Assembly: GCA_963971535.1 (NCBI GenBank)
Contig: OZ020599.1
Location: 97,919,646 to 97,983,645 of the forward strand
Reading direction: 5' to 3'
Source of the DNA: Notolepis coatsorum
Taxonomy: Eukaryota > Chordata > Actinopteri > Aulopiformes > Paralepididae
Length of the DNA stretch: 64,000 nt
Shown: piece by piece, positions 46,312 to 58,310 of the stretch
Position numbering within the stretch: position 1 is the stretch's first letter
How the letters are laid out: the number at the start of each line of letters is the position of its first letter
The notes under the pieces: generated by a model
The model's database searches: none
What the model was told of the DNA's origin: nothing
Seen by the model: the letters and a program-made list of their open reading frames with translations, nothing else
Position numbers and translations under genes: made by a program

Positions 46312-49300
46312 GTCTCTCTCCTGTAGTCTCTCTACTGTAGTCTCTCTACTGTAGTCTCTCCTGTAGTCTCTCTCCTGTAGTCTCTCTCCTGTAGTCTCTC
46401 TACTGTAGTCTCTCTACTGTAGTCTCTCTACTGTAGTCTCTCTACTGTAGTCTCTCCTGTAGTCTCTCTCCTGTAGTCTCCTGTAGTCTCTCTCCTGTAG
46501 TCTCTCTACTGTAGTCTCTCTACTGTAGTCTCTCTACTGTAGTCTCTCTACTGTAGTCTCTCTCCTGTAGTCTCTCTACTGTAGTCTCTCTACTGTAGTC
46601 TCTCTACTGTAGTCTCTCTCTACTGTAGTCTCTCTCCTGTAGTCTCTCTACTGTAGTCTCTCTACTGTAGTCTCTCTCTACTATAGTCTCTCTCCTGTAG
46701 TCTCTCTACTGTAGTCTCTCTACTGTAGTCTCTCTACTGTAGTCTCTCTCTACTATAGTCTCTCTCCTGTAGTCTCTCTACTGTAGTCTCTCTACTGTAG
46801 TCTCTCTACTGTAGTCTCTCTCTACTGTAGTCTCTCTCTACTGTAGTCTCTCTACTGTAGTCTCTCTACTGTAGTCTCTCTACTGTAGTCTCTCTACTGT
46901 AGTCTCTCTACTGTAGTCTCTCTCCTGTAGTCTCTCTACTGTAGTCTCTCTCCTGTAGTCTCTCTCCTGTAGTCTCTCTCTCCTGTAGTCTCTCTACTGT
47001 AGTCTCTCTCCTGTAGTCTCTCTACTGTAGTCTCTCTACTGTAGTCTCTCTCCTGTAGTCTCTCTCCTGTAGTCTCTCTCCTGTAGTCTCTCTCCTGTAG
47101 TCTCTCTACTGTAGTCTCTCTACTGTAGTCTCTCTACTGTAGTCTCTCCACTGTTGTCTCTCTACTGTAGTCTCTCTACTGTAGTCTCTCTACTGTAGTC
47201 TCTCTCTACTGTAGTCTCTCTACTGTAGTCTCTCTACTGTAGTCTCTCTCTCCTGTAGTCTCTCTACTGTAGTCTCTCTCTACTGTAGTCTCTCTCCTGT
47301 AGTCTCTCTCCTGTAGTCTCTCTCCTGTAGTCTCTCTCTACTGTAGTCTCTCTCTACTGTAGTCTCTCTCTCCTGTAGTCTCTCTACTGTAGTCTCTCTC
47401 CTGTAGTCTCTCTACTGTAGTCTCTCTACTGTAGTCTCTCTCCTGTAGTCTCTCTCTACTGTAGTCTCTCTCTACTGTAGTCTCTCTCTACTGTAGTCTC
47501 TCTCCTGTAGTCTCTCTCCTGTAGTCTCTCTACTGTAGTCTCTCTACTGTAGTCTCTCTACTGTAGTCTCTCTCTACTGTAGTCTCTCTCCTGTAGTCTC
47601 TCTACTGTAGTCTCTCTCTACTGTAGTCTCTCTCTACTGTAGTCTCTCTCCTGTAGTCTCTCTACTGTAGTCTCTCTACTGTAGTCTCTCTACTGTAGTC
47701 TCTCCACTGTTGTCTCTCTCCTGTAGTCTCTCTCCTGTAGTCTCTCTCCTGTAGTCTCTCTACTGTAGTCTCTCTCTACTGTAGTCTCTCTCTACTGTAG
47801 TCTCTCTCTCCTGTAGTCTCTCTCTACTGTAGTCTCTCTACTGTAGTCTCTCTCCTGTAGTCTCTCTCCTGTAGTCTCTCTACTGTAGTCTCTCTCCTGT
47901 AGTCTCTCTCTACTGTAGTCTCTCCACTGTTGTCTCTCTCCTGTAGTCTCTCTCCTGTAGTCTCTCTCCTGTAGTCTCTCTACTGTAGTCTCTCTCTACT
48001 GTAGTCTCTCTCTACTGTAGTCTCTCTCTCCTGTAGTCTCTCTCTACTGTAGTCTCTCTACTGTAGTCTCTCTCCTGTAGTCTCTCTCCTGTAGTCTCTC
48101 TACTGTAGTCTCTCTCCTGTAGTCTCTCTCTACTGTAGTCTCTCTCTACTGTAGTCTCTCCTGTGGTCTCTCTACTGTAGTCTCTCTCCTGTAGTCTCTC
48201 TCCTGTAGTCTCTCTCCTGTAGTCTCTCTACTGTAGTCTCTCTCCTGTAGTCTCTCTCTACTGTAGTCTCTCTACTGTAGTCTCTCTCTACTGTAGTCTC
48301 TCTCCTGTAGTCTCTCTCCTGTAGTCTCTCTCCTGTAGTCTCTCTCTCCTGTAGTCTCTCTCATGTAGTCTCTCTCCTGTAGTCTCTCTCTACTGTAGTC
48401 TCTCTACTGTAGTCTCTCTACTGTAGTCTCTCTACTGTAGTCTCTCTCCTGTAGTCTCTCTACTGTAGTCTCTCTCCTGTAGTCTCTCTACTGTAGTCTC
48501 TCTCCTGTAGTCTCTCTCCTGTAGTCTCTCTACTGTAGTCTCTCTCCTGTAGTCTCTCTCCTGTAGTCTCTCTCTCCTGTAGTCTCTCTACTGTAGTCTC
48601 TCTCCTGTAGTCTCTCTACTGTAGTCTCTCTCTCCTGTAGTCTCTCTCCTGTATTCTCTCTCCTGTAGTCTCTCTACTGTAGTCTCTCTCCTGTAGTCTC
48701 TCTCCTGTAGTCTCTCTCCTGTAGTCTCTCTCCTGTAGTCTCTCTCTCCTGTAGTCTCTCTCCTGTAGTCTCTCTCTCCTGTAGTCTCTCTCTACTGTAG
48801 TCTCTCTACTGTAGTCTCTCTACTGTAGTCTCTCTCCTGTAGTCTCTCTACTGTAGTCTATCTCCTGTAGTCTCTCTACTGTAGTCTCTCTCCTGTAGTC
48901 TCTCTCCTGTAGTCTCTCTACTGTAGTCTCTCTCCTGTAGTCTCTCTCCTGTAGTCTCTCTACTGTAGTCTCTCTGCTGTAGTCTCTCTCCTGTAGTCTC
49001 TCTCCTGTAGTCTCTCTACTGTAGTCTCTCTCCTGTAGTCTCTCTACTGTAGTCTCTCTCTCCTGTAGTCTCTCTCTTGTAGTCTCTCTACTGTAGTCTC
49101 TCTCCTGTAGTCTCTACTGTAGTCTCTACTGTAGTCTCTCTACTGTAGTCTCTCTCCTGTAGTCTCTACTGTAGTCTCTCTCCTGTAGTCTCTCTACTGT
49201 AGTCTCTCTCCTGTAGTCTCTCTCCTGTAGTCTCTCTCTCCTGTAGTCTCTCTCCTGTAGTCTCTCTCTCCTGTAGTCTCTCTACTGTAGTCTCTCTCCT

Positions 49301-51262
49301 GTAGTCTCTCTCTTGTAGTCTCTCTACTGTAGTCTCTCTACTGTAGTCTCTACTGTAGTCTCTCTACTGTAGTCTCTACTGTAGTCTCTCTCCTGTAGTC
49401 TCTCTCTCCTGTAGTCTCTCTACTGTAGTCTCTCTACTGTAGTCTCTACTGTAGTCTCTCTACTGTAGTCTCTACTGTAGTCTCTCTACTGTAGTCTCTA
49501 CTGTAGTCTCTCTACTGTAGTCTCTCTCTCCTGTAGTCTCTCTACTGTAGTCTCTCTTATAGTCTCTCTCCTGTAGTCTCTCTACTGTAGTCTCTCTCCT
49601 GTAGTCTCTCTCTACTGTAGTCTCTCTCTACTGTAGTCTCTCCTGTGGTCTCTCTACTGTAGTCTCTCTCCTGTAGTCTCTCTCCTGTAGTCTCTCTCCT
49701 GTAGTCTCTCTACTGTAGTCTCTCTCCTGTAGTCTCTCTCTACTGTAGTCTCTCTACTGTAGTCTCTCTCTACTGTAGTCTCTCTCCTGTAGTCTCTCTC
49801 CTGTAGTCTCTCTCCTGTAGTCTCTCTCTCCTGTAGTCTCTCTCATGTAGTCTCTCTCCTGTAGTCTCTCTCTACTGTAGTCTCTCTACTGTAGTCTCTC
49901 TACTGTAGTCTCTCTACTGTAGTCTCTCTCCTGTAGTCTCTCTACTGTAGTCTCTCTCCTGTAGTCTCTCTACTGTAGTCTCTCTCCTGTAGTCTCTCTC
50001 CTGTAGTCTCTCTACTGTAGTCTCTCTCCTGTAGTCTTTCTCCTGTAGTCTCTCTCTCCTGTAGTCTCTCTACTGTAGTCTCTCTCCTGTAGTCTCTCTA
50101 CTGTAGTCTCTCTACTGTAGTCTCTCTACTGTAGTCTCTCTCTCCTGTAGTCTCTCTCCTGTATTCTCTCTCCTGTAGTCTCTCTACTGTAGTCTCTCTC
50201 CTGTAGTCTCTCTCCTGTAGTCTCTCTCCTGTAGTCTCTCTCCTGTAGTCTCTCTCTCCTGTAGTCTCTCTCCTGTAGTCTCTCTCTCCTGTAGTCTCTC
50301 TCTACTGTAGTCTCTCTACTGTAGTCTCTCTACTGTAGTCTCTCTCCTGTAGTCTCTCTACTGTAGTCTATCTCCTGTAGTCTCTCTACTGTAGTCTCTC
50401 TCCTGTAGTCTCTCTCCTGTAGTCTCTCTACTGTAGTCTCTCTCCTGTAGTCTCTCTCCTGTAGTCTCTCTACTGTAGTCTCTCTGCTGTAGTCTCTCTC
50501 CTGTAGTCTCTCTCCTGTAGTCTCTCTACTGTAGTCTCTCTCCTGTAGTCTCTCTACTGTAGTCTCTCTCTCCTGTAGTCTCTCTCTTGTAGTCTCTCTA
50601 CTGTAGTCTCTCTCCTGTAGTCTCTACTGTAGTCTCTACTGTAGTCTCTCTACTGTAGTCTCTCTCCTGTAGTCTCTACTGTAGTCTCTCTCCTGTAGTC
50701 TCTCTACTGTAGTCTCTCTCCTGTAGTCTCTCTCCTGTAGTCTCTCTCTCCTGTAGTCTCTCTCCTGTAGTCTCTCTCTCCTGTAGTCTCTCTACTGTAG
50801 TCTCTCTCCTGTAGTCTCTCTCTTGTAGTCTCTCTACTGTAGTCTCTCTACTGTAGTCTCTACTGTAGTCTCTCTACTGTAGTCTCTACTGTAGTCTCTC
50901 TCCTGTAGTCTCTCTCTCCTGTAGTCTCTCTACTGTAGTCTCTCTACTGTAGTCTCTACTGTAGTCTCTCTACTGTAGTCTCTACTGTAGTCTCTCTACT
51001 GTAGTCTCTACTGTAGTCTCTCTACTGTAGTCTCTCTCTCCTGTAGTCTCTCTACTGTAGTCTCTCTTATAGTCTCTCTACTGTAGTCTCTCTACTGTAG
51101 TCTCTACTGTAGTCTCTCTACTGTAGTCTCTACTGTAGTCTCTCTACTGTAGTCTCTACTGTAGTATCTACTGTAGTCTCTACTGTAGTCTCTCTACTGT
51201 AGTCTCTACTGTAGTCTCTCTACTGTAGTCTCTACTGTAGTCTCTCTACTGTAGTCTCTATC
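46312..51262. repeat. Five-kilobase 13-16-bp minisatellite with internal segmental duplication
   Basis: Units of ctgtagtctctctc or ctactgtagtctct, roughly 350 copies, purely C/T apart from the GTAG/ACTG core. Rare variants (ctgtggtc, catgtag, gtattctc, gtagtctatc, tctgctgt, tctcttat) occur twice in the same order about 1,482-1,510 bp apart. Confidence 0.97.
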
Positions 51263-52675
51263 TGCAGCTGCACCTCTCTGTCTCCTCTAATCCTCTGTGA
51301 TCACCTCAGATCTGACTGGGTGGGGAGTTGGCAGCTACCTGCCCAGAGACAGACAGGGCGTAGGTAGGAGGGTAAGTTTGTTTGCTATGTTTGTTACTTT
51401 CCTGTCTGCAAACGAGTTCCTGTTAGCTAGCAAGTAGCAAGTTGAAGTTGAATAAACGTTTAGCAAGATTTTATTTTGCAAACTACATTTTGTGTCGTCG
51501 TTTTTAGTTAACGACATTGCATGGATCATTTCGCCACGTTAGTGACACATGATCTCTCCATTAACGTGACGTCTCGTCTCGTTTTCGTCGGGGGGAAAGC
51601 TTCGTTGACGACCATATTTAGTCGTAATTTTGGTTGACTAAATTAACACTGTAGGTAGGCAAGTACAGCACAGAAGGCTCAGGAACCACAGGGGAGGTCC
51701 CACAAGCTCAGCGTCTAGTCTCCTTGTAGTCCTGGAAGGAGGTTTTAATCTTCTGGCTATGTGTGGGGAGGCATATCAGGAGGACTCAAATGATACCAAG
51801 CACCTTCTGCACGGATCCCAGATATATATATATATATAATATATGTGTTAACCTTGAGGGCATCTCATCCGAGGTAATAAGATGACCACAATGATTCCAA
51901 ACATGTTCTGTATGGATTCCAGATACAACTAGAAAAACCTTGATCCATTCTGCCAAACATTTCCCGCGAACCACTGCAATACAGCTGAAATTTCAAATAA
52001 TGATCACAGGGTCATCCTTGCAAAAAGCATGGTGGGTTCAGGCTCCAGGGATGACAGACAGACGTGGTTCATACAGACATTCTGATGAGCGAAGCTTCGC
52101 CTTCAGAGCATCTCACACATTCTGTTTTCAGTCTCACTCCTTGGCACAGAATAATTTCCTCTGGAAGGAACAGGACAAAGTGATTTTCTTGAGAGATGAA
52201 AAACTGCAGCGCCGGTCCCACCCTGGGGCTTTCAGGGGTCAGTCGTGGGGTCAACCCCAGTCTCACCTCTCTCTCTCAAGCTGCAAAACAAATAGGTTAT
52301 TATCGCTCCCAGACTGACCCGCAGTGATCCGGCTCTACAATGGGATTCAATCTTAACACGTTTCAAAAACAGCGGGTTCGGTTTTTGTTTAGTTCCACAA
52401 AAGCTGGTTTCACAAAAAGGGAAAAAGCGGGAGTTAGGGTTCAACATCAAACTGTTCGGCTGAAAAGAAAAGGAGTACAAATGACCAGCGTTATCCTATG
52501 TGGTACGAGCCACTCGTGAAGACGACCGAACGTGACGCACATAAAAATGGAAATTGCGATTAGACCGTATTAGTCATTCATTTAGTGTTTGTTCACTGTG
52601 CAGTATTATCGCCAAGTGGAGAGCCGTTAAAAAGTAATGATTTCCCTGTCACAGGCCACAGTCTGAAGCCCCCTA
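51263..52675. other. No gene recognised; possible MITE end near 51.6 kb
   Basis: About 51,600-51,650 ('ttggttgactaaattaacac') resembles the end of a common fish MITE, but no partner end was found. A short (TA)n lies near 51,822. No exon recognised. Confidence 0.4.
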
Positions 52676-53186
52676 ACCCTTTCACTACCACACTACAGAC
52701 GGTTAACCCTTTCACTACCACACTACAGACGGTTAACCCTTTCACTACCACACTACAGACGGTTAACCCTTTCACTACCACACTACAGAAGGTTAACACT
52801 TTCACTACCACACTACAGACGGTTAACCCTTTCACTACCACACTGCAGAAGGTTAACCCTTCACTACCACGCTACAGAACCCTTTCACTGCAACGCTACA
52901 GAAGGTTAACACTTTCTCTACCACGCGACAGAAGGTTAACCCTTCACTGCCACGCTACATAAGGTTAACCCTTCACTGCCACGCTACATAAGGTTAACCC
53001 TTTCACTACCATGCTACAGAAGGTTAACCCTTTCACTACTCCGCTACCCTTTCACTACCCCGCTACAGACGGTTAACCCTTTCACTACCACGCTACAGAA
53101 GGTTAACCTTTCACTAACATGCTACAGAAGGTTAACCCTTTCACTACCACACTACAGAAGGTTAACCTTTCACTACCACAACATGA
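52676..53186. repeat. TTAACCC-unit array, left of DIRS element
   Basis: About 18 forward units of 'aaccctttcactaccacact' plus 'acagacggtt' or 'acagaaggtt', decaying toward the right. It continues past the DIRS insertion at 58,316. Confidence 0.92.
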
Positions 53187-53206
53187 GGTTCTATGACGTT
53201 AATGGA

Positions 53207-53378
53207 TTGCTCAGCACCTGTTCTGCACTGTACTTCACTTCGTGCACGAGCACTGAATAAAAAATTCCACCATGTACCTTTACCTCCCAACATCCGTCTG
53301 ACCACACCCCCTTCCGCTTACCTTCATAAGCAGGTGTGTGGCCACCTACTCGCCTCCTTCTTCACTTTCACCACAAGG
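53207..53378 (+). repeat. DIRS left inverted terminal repeat
   Basis: From TTGCTCAGCACCTGTTCTGC to TTTCACCACAAGG; inverted copy at 58,104-58,273 with a small indel and few mismatches. Confidence 0.92.
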
Positions 53379-53498
53379 AAGTGCCTTCGGTAGATCCCCA
53401 CTTGACGAGGTTGTTAGCTGAAGAAAGTTGAGACGTGTTTACATTGTGCTTATTTTTTTCTTCTCTCATAAATATTCGATAGAAAAAGATAAGTCATA

Positions 53499-55167
53499 AT
53501 GTCTACTTCGGAGAGTCGCAGAGCCACTCTCCACCAGCGGTTCTCCATTTCCGCCTCCGTCGTGCGTTCTGGTGCGGGGCTGTTGCCTCTCTCGTGGTTG
53601 GCAGCCACGCCCGGTAGGCGTCCAATGGGTAGTTTGCCTCTCCAAAGAGCTGGTGCACCGGTGCCGTCGCTTCTGCGATGGCCTGGTCATGGCTCTGGTT
53701 CCTCTGCTTCCGGGGAATCGTCCGCTGTTGAGCGGCCGGTTCCTTTGGTTCCGGAGGATTTGAGACGCAAACTTTTTGCGTCTGCTCGCTCCCGTCGCAA
53801 GATGGTGGCTTGCAGACGCGAACGGCCTGGGTTTGGTGAATTGCTGGAGCCCGATGAGGATGCGTCGGTCTCTACCTGCCCGATGGAAACAGAGGATTAC
53901 ATGGTGGAGGCAGACGGGTTCTTATTCGAAGGCCCGGTGGAGACATGTATCCCGGCCGTCCAGGTAACACTGGAGGGGGGTGAAATGTCTCCTTGGGGGC
54001 CATGTTTGAGGATGTCGGGGAAGACCCTCTGACTCGTCGGCAGGATGCCCTACTATCAGCCACATCAGAATGTGGCTCCTTGACCAGTCGTAGCCTGCTG
54101 CATGTGAGGGATGCGGGCTCGGTGGAGGAAAGTCTGCAGGGGGAACTGCAGGCTTTGTTTCCCGAGCTTATGGCGGTGGCGGCCGCCGCAAACGGCGTGC
54201 CGCTGCCGCAGCCACTGCCTGTTCCTGTCCCTGATGATCTAATAGGTCATCTCTGGCAGCGTCGCCCGGTGAGAGGGGTGGACGTTGTCTACCCATTTTC
54301 CCCTCAATGGGGGTCTATGTTCGTCTGGGCCAGGTGGTGTCCCACATCATTGGCCTCACCCCCGCCTACGTGCCAGTCACGCGGGTGGCGGGTTTGGTCA
54401 ACGGTATGAGAGAGGGCATGCCACGGCTTGATAGGCCGATGGCCGCTCTCCTCTGTCCGGAGGTGGTGTGGGAGCCGTTACGCAAGCCGGTTCCTCAAGG
54501 GAAATCGGCGAGGCGGTTGGCTTATTGGAGCGACCAGTCATTCATCTCTGGAACGCAATCTCTGGCTGCCGCGTCTAACGCCGCGCAGCTGGCAAGATTT
54601 ATGTCCGGGATGTTGACGGGCGGCATGGAGCTGGGTGATGTCCAACATGACCAGCTCACCCAGGCGGTAGGAGCTGTCCTGCATCTGACTCAGCTGCAGG
54701 CCATATCCGCTGGGAAAGTGCGCGCCCTGGTGACTCTGATCCAGCGCCACCTTTGGCTGGAGCAGGCCGGTGTGCCGGAGAAGAAGAGAGCCCCTCTTCT
54801 AATGGCACCCCTCTCCGACGCTGGACTGTTCGGGAAGGCCCTGCAGTTGATGACCTCAACGTGCAGAGAAATGGCAGAGGAGCGATCCGTGCTCCAACCC
54901 CATTTTCCCCCTCCCGACATCGCTGGTGGAGTCAGACGGCTGCCACGTCGTCGAGCTTCCTCCGCCGTGACTGCTGCTGCTACCACCGCCACTGCTGGCC
55001 CTTCGAAGAAGGCCAGGAGGAGAGAGGGCGCCGCCGCTGCAGCCGGCCCATCCACGCCTGGAGGAGACGGTAGGGATCGTCGTGACCAGCCGCCGATTGT
55101 CTACCGTCCCTCCGGGGCTTCCCGCGGTGGCAAATCCCGAGCGGCTCAAGGCGGCCGGCGCCGCTAG
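53499..55167 (+). pseudogene. DIRS GAG-like ORF with two frameshifts
   Basis: ATG at 53,499 (MSTSESRRATLHQRFSIS). Three overlapping open segments, about 53,499-54,000, 54,000-54,300 and 54,307-55,167, together about 555 codons. The last carries LWLEQAGVPEKKRAPLLMAP then SDAGLFGKAL, comparable to the LWL-...-LDAP-...-GLFG block of DIRS GAG proteins as I recall them, and an Arg/Lys-rich C-terminus (KKARRREG, GGRRR) suited to nucleic-acid binding. Each register change corresponds to one missing base, near 53,992 and 54,305. Region is GC- and CpG-rich. Function as a nucleocapsid-like protein is inferred from the family. Confidence 0.78.
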
Positions 55168-55238
55168 ACCCAGTGACTTTTTTCCCCTGTGGTCCCATCT
55201 GTTAATTCCCTCCCCAGCCTCTCATATAATTTGTTCAA

Positions 55239-55267
55239 AAATAAAAAGTCCCCTCTGAAGGGGGACT
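55239..55267 (+). terminator. Poly(A) signal and hairpin after the GAG-like ORF
   Basis: AATAAA at about 55,239-55,244, followed by a stem AGTCCCCT / AGGGGGACT with a CTGA loop and a T-run. About 75 bp after the ORF stop. It may end the GAG transcript. Confidence 0.45.
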
Positions 55268-58010
55268 GTATTTTTTGTTAAACAAACTGTGTGTTTCTTC
55301 ACCAAAACATATGATGAGGTTGCAAAGTGTGAATCTTCACTAGTATACATTGATAGAAGGGTTGAGTTCGTGTTATGAGCTTAAGCAAGGTCTGCAGCAT
55401 ACACTCGGTTATAGAAGGGTTTCTACCTCGGCCTGACACTCCACATGCAGGTAGAGGCTGGTTGTATGGTCTGTTGCTTACACAAGTAATATTGAGCTAC
55501 AACACTGTTGTGTTAGTTGCAGTAATGCTCGTATACACACGTTCCACGGCCCAGCCGTTCACTCTCTCTATCAGTGTCTTTTCTATGTACAACATGGGAT
55601 GCGGGTGTAGGATTCACACACACACGACTTGGTTTTGTTGTAAACCCTGTTCACAGTTCTGTGGGTAGCGTGCATTGTATTAGCTTGCGCTATTCATTGG
55701 CATTCTACCAAAGGTATCATATGCTACAGTTGTTATTGTGTGCAGGGGGAAGGGTTTGTGAGGGGGTGCCGAATAAACCCCTCCTTCCCTCTTCTGATTG
55801 GTCAGGGGGTTTTACTCGTCTCCTGTTAGGCCAGTCGGGGCCAAGCCGTTAGGCGACTTGGCAGGGAGGGGGGGGGGGGGGGGGGGGGGGAAGGGTTACC
55901 CTGACTCTACTCCTATTAAAAACAGGCGTTGAGTGTTGGGTTTTCCCCCGTCATAGCATACGTCACTACGCACGTTGCTGTTGACGATGGCTTCCGTGAG
56001 TTAGATCTTTACGTACGATCTGTTGATGTCAAAGTGTCGGGATAGAACGTAGGACTTACGGGTCCTCTACGTTCGATTTTATGTGTAACTTGAGTCGGTT
56101 GGTCACATGACTCATAGTTACCATGGCTTTTTCATTCTACGACTCACGTGGGAAGGCTCTCTGGGGAATTCAGTCTGAAATCCTCTGTGATAGGGGTGAC
56201 TGGATGTAAAAATGTAAACAGTTTTTACCCCCGGCTGTGTCGAATGGGATTCATGTCTGTTGGTGCTTCCTTCTTTTTTATAAAAAGAGTTGGAGTATAG
56301 GAAGCACCACACCCCTCTTGTCGTTTCCCCATGGCGCCTTGGAGATTCACTGAAAGGTCTAAATAGCCTGTTCATTGATGTGGTTGTGTCCCGACGCATG
56401 CATAGTGCTAGCTCGGGTTGTTCGTTACAGATCATGCAGTAGCTAGTACGCCTTGGTTGCTTGTGGTTAAAACAGCGTTTTTATAAAGCAACTGGGATGG
56501 AGGTTTTTCCTCTTCCGACAACCTGTTACTGGTTCTTGACGGATTCTCGTTCATATCTGGGGGATGATAACGGAATGGTTCTGAACATATGTAGAGGGGT
56601 CTCACGCCCTTGGGGTGGGCCACCGGGCGCGGTTCACACCGGCAGTCTGGGTGGCGCCCTCTTTTCATGTTTTAGTTCAAACACGCATATCTGCCCCTTC
56701 TCCTGGAGTAGGCATGTCGGCGTGGTTAGGGCACAGGACTGGTTCTGGTCGCGCTGGTCCAGGTCAGTTAACCCGTTTGTCCGCCGGGGATGCAGATCTG
56801 CTGTTCTGGTACCCTGAGGGACTTGGGCTTTTTTCCAGGGGGAAAAAAGGCCGGGTCGGCCCGGGGCGTTACGAGGTTAGGCGTTATGGAGATCCTTGTT
56901 GGGTACTTTGTACCTGGCACTATCATGGGGGCTGGTTCTCCTTTTTTCTTCACTCCTCTCTCACGCATGGCGAAGAGAGGGCTGTTGGGGTGGTCTTTGG
57001 ACCTCCTCTGGTAACCCTGTATACTTCCCGAGCCGCCTGGCCCGGTCCGAAGTAAAGGTTCGTTGATACCGTAGGCCTGGTATAACCCTTTTTTCTGAGG
57101 GGTTATAGGAACAACCACCGTCGGTACCAAGAGGGTGGTTGATTCTCTGGTATGTTGGAGCAGTGTCAACTCCCGGGTTACCCGGTTGAGTGTGCCCCTG
57201 CACGTTCATGACGTCTGCCTATCATGTCAGCCTTCTCTGCCTCGACCCCTCTGGGTGGGTTTTTTTTAATGGAGGCTTTGTCATGCACCAACGCCAGCAT
57301 ACGCCCCTTCCGCCGGGGGGGCTGTTTTCAGCTGACTCCTTTGGCGCCTGTCTCGTCCACAGTGCTCCAGGCTCAGGTTACAGCCTGTTGCTTGGTTTCC
57401 CCGGTATGCTGCCTGCTTCCGTTGGTTAACCTTTTTTGTGTGCTTATGGCCATGCTGACTGCCTGTTCTGCAGGGTCAGTGTGCCAGGCGGTGTGCTATT
57501 GGAGGGTAAGGGCCCGCTCTTGGAGGGGCCTTATCCGAATACGCTGGTGATGTGGGGGGCGGTGTCACTAAGTGACCGCCTGGTGGGGTCTTGATGCCTG
57601 GCGTCATTGACCTCTCCGGGCCCCCGTTCCAGGAGGTCCAGTCCCTTCAGTGGGTCTGGGTCTTCCTTCGCGCTCCGCTGCTACGGCCTTGCCACAGGGT
57701 TGGGTTTGCTCTTAAACCCTGTGATTTCTGGGGGCAGTAACGAGGTTGTTCCTTCCGTTCGTTCCCGGGTGGCATGCGGGTTGTGCGTGTGTGTAGTCGT
57801 GGGGTCAAGCCACGGTCTGCTCACCCTGTGCATTGAGTTGCTTGAGTGCCTCTTCGCACGGTCGGATCCGTCGCCCTCCCGTGAACCTCCAATAGGGGGG
57901 GTATCCTCCATTAGGGAGGGTCGGGGGGGCTCGGTCCTCCCCGGTCTGATGGTTGTGGGGGGCCTCAGCGGGGTACATTTGTCGGGCTATGGCTCCCGCT
58001 CAGCCCCTGT
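55268..58010. other. DIRS internal region without recognisable pol
   Basis: GT-rich on the + strand with a poly-G run (about 55,867-55,890). The longest frames (56,615-57,055 and 57,607-58,053 on +; 56,768-57,169 on -) show none of the reverse transcriptase, RNase H or recombinase motifs expected of DIRS pol. Confidence 0.6.
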
Positions 58011-58078
58011 TGCAGAACAGGTGCTGAGCAATGTATATAACCCAGTTCTATGAGTTAAATGGTGCGCTCAGCACCTGG
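58011..58078 (+). repeat. DIRS internal complementary region
   Basis: TGCAGAACAGGTGCTGAGCAA (58,011-58,031) is the exact reverse complement of the left terminus (53,207-53,227). The following bases through GCGCTCAGCACCTG (58,078) are the reverse complement of the right terminus (58,262-58,308). Confidence 0.93.
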
Positions 58079-58103
58079 ACGCCGCTGCGGCCCTTGATCT
58101 CAC

Positions 58104-58308
58104 CTTGTGGTGAAAGTTTGGGAAGGAGGCGAGTAGGTGGCCACACACCTGCTTATGAAGGTAAGCGGAAGGGGGTGTGGTCAGACGGATGTTGGGAGGT
58201 AAAGGTACATGGTGGAATTTTTTATTCAGTGCTCGTGCACGAAGTGAAGTACAGTGCAGAACAGGTGCTGAGCGCACCATTTAACTCATAGAACTGGGTT
58301 ATATACAT
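58104..58308 (-). repeat. DIRS right inverted terminal repeat and extension
   Basis: CCTTGTGGTGAAAGTTT to CAGGTGCTGAGC is the inverted copy of the left repeat. GCACCATTTAACTCATAGAA and following bases form the right-end extension matched only by the internal complementary region. Confidence 0.92.
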
Positions 58309-58310
58309 AA

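Larger units (their letters stand above)
53207..58308 (+). mobile_element. DIRS-type tyrosine-recombinase retrotransposon, apparently GAG-only
   Basis: Bounded by inverted terminal repeats of about 170 bp (53,209-53,378 and 58,104-58,273), with the right end extending to 58,308. An internal complementary region (58,011-58,078) is complementary to the left start and the right end joined together, a hallmark of DIRS elements. A GAG-like ORF with a GLFG motif lies at 53,499-55,167. From 55.2 to 58.0 kb I find no reverse transcriptase, RNase H, methyltransferase or tyrosine recombinase. No target duplication, as expected for DIRS. It sits in a TTAACCC array. Probably mobilised in trans, if at all. 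Confidence 0.85.

Noticed and set aside
52676-53186. Interstitial telomeric repeat
   Set aside because: TTAACCC resembles the telomere motif, but the repeat is a 26-30-bp unit, not (TTAGGG)n.
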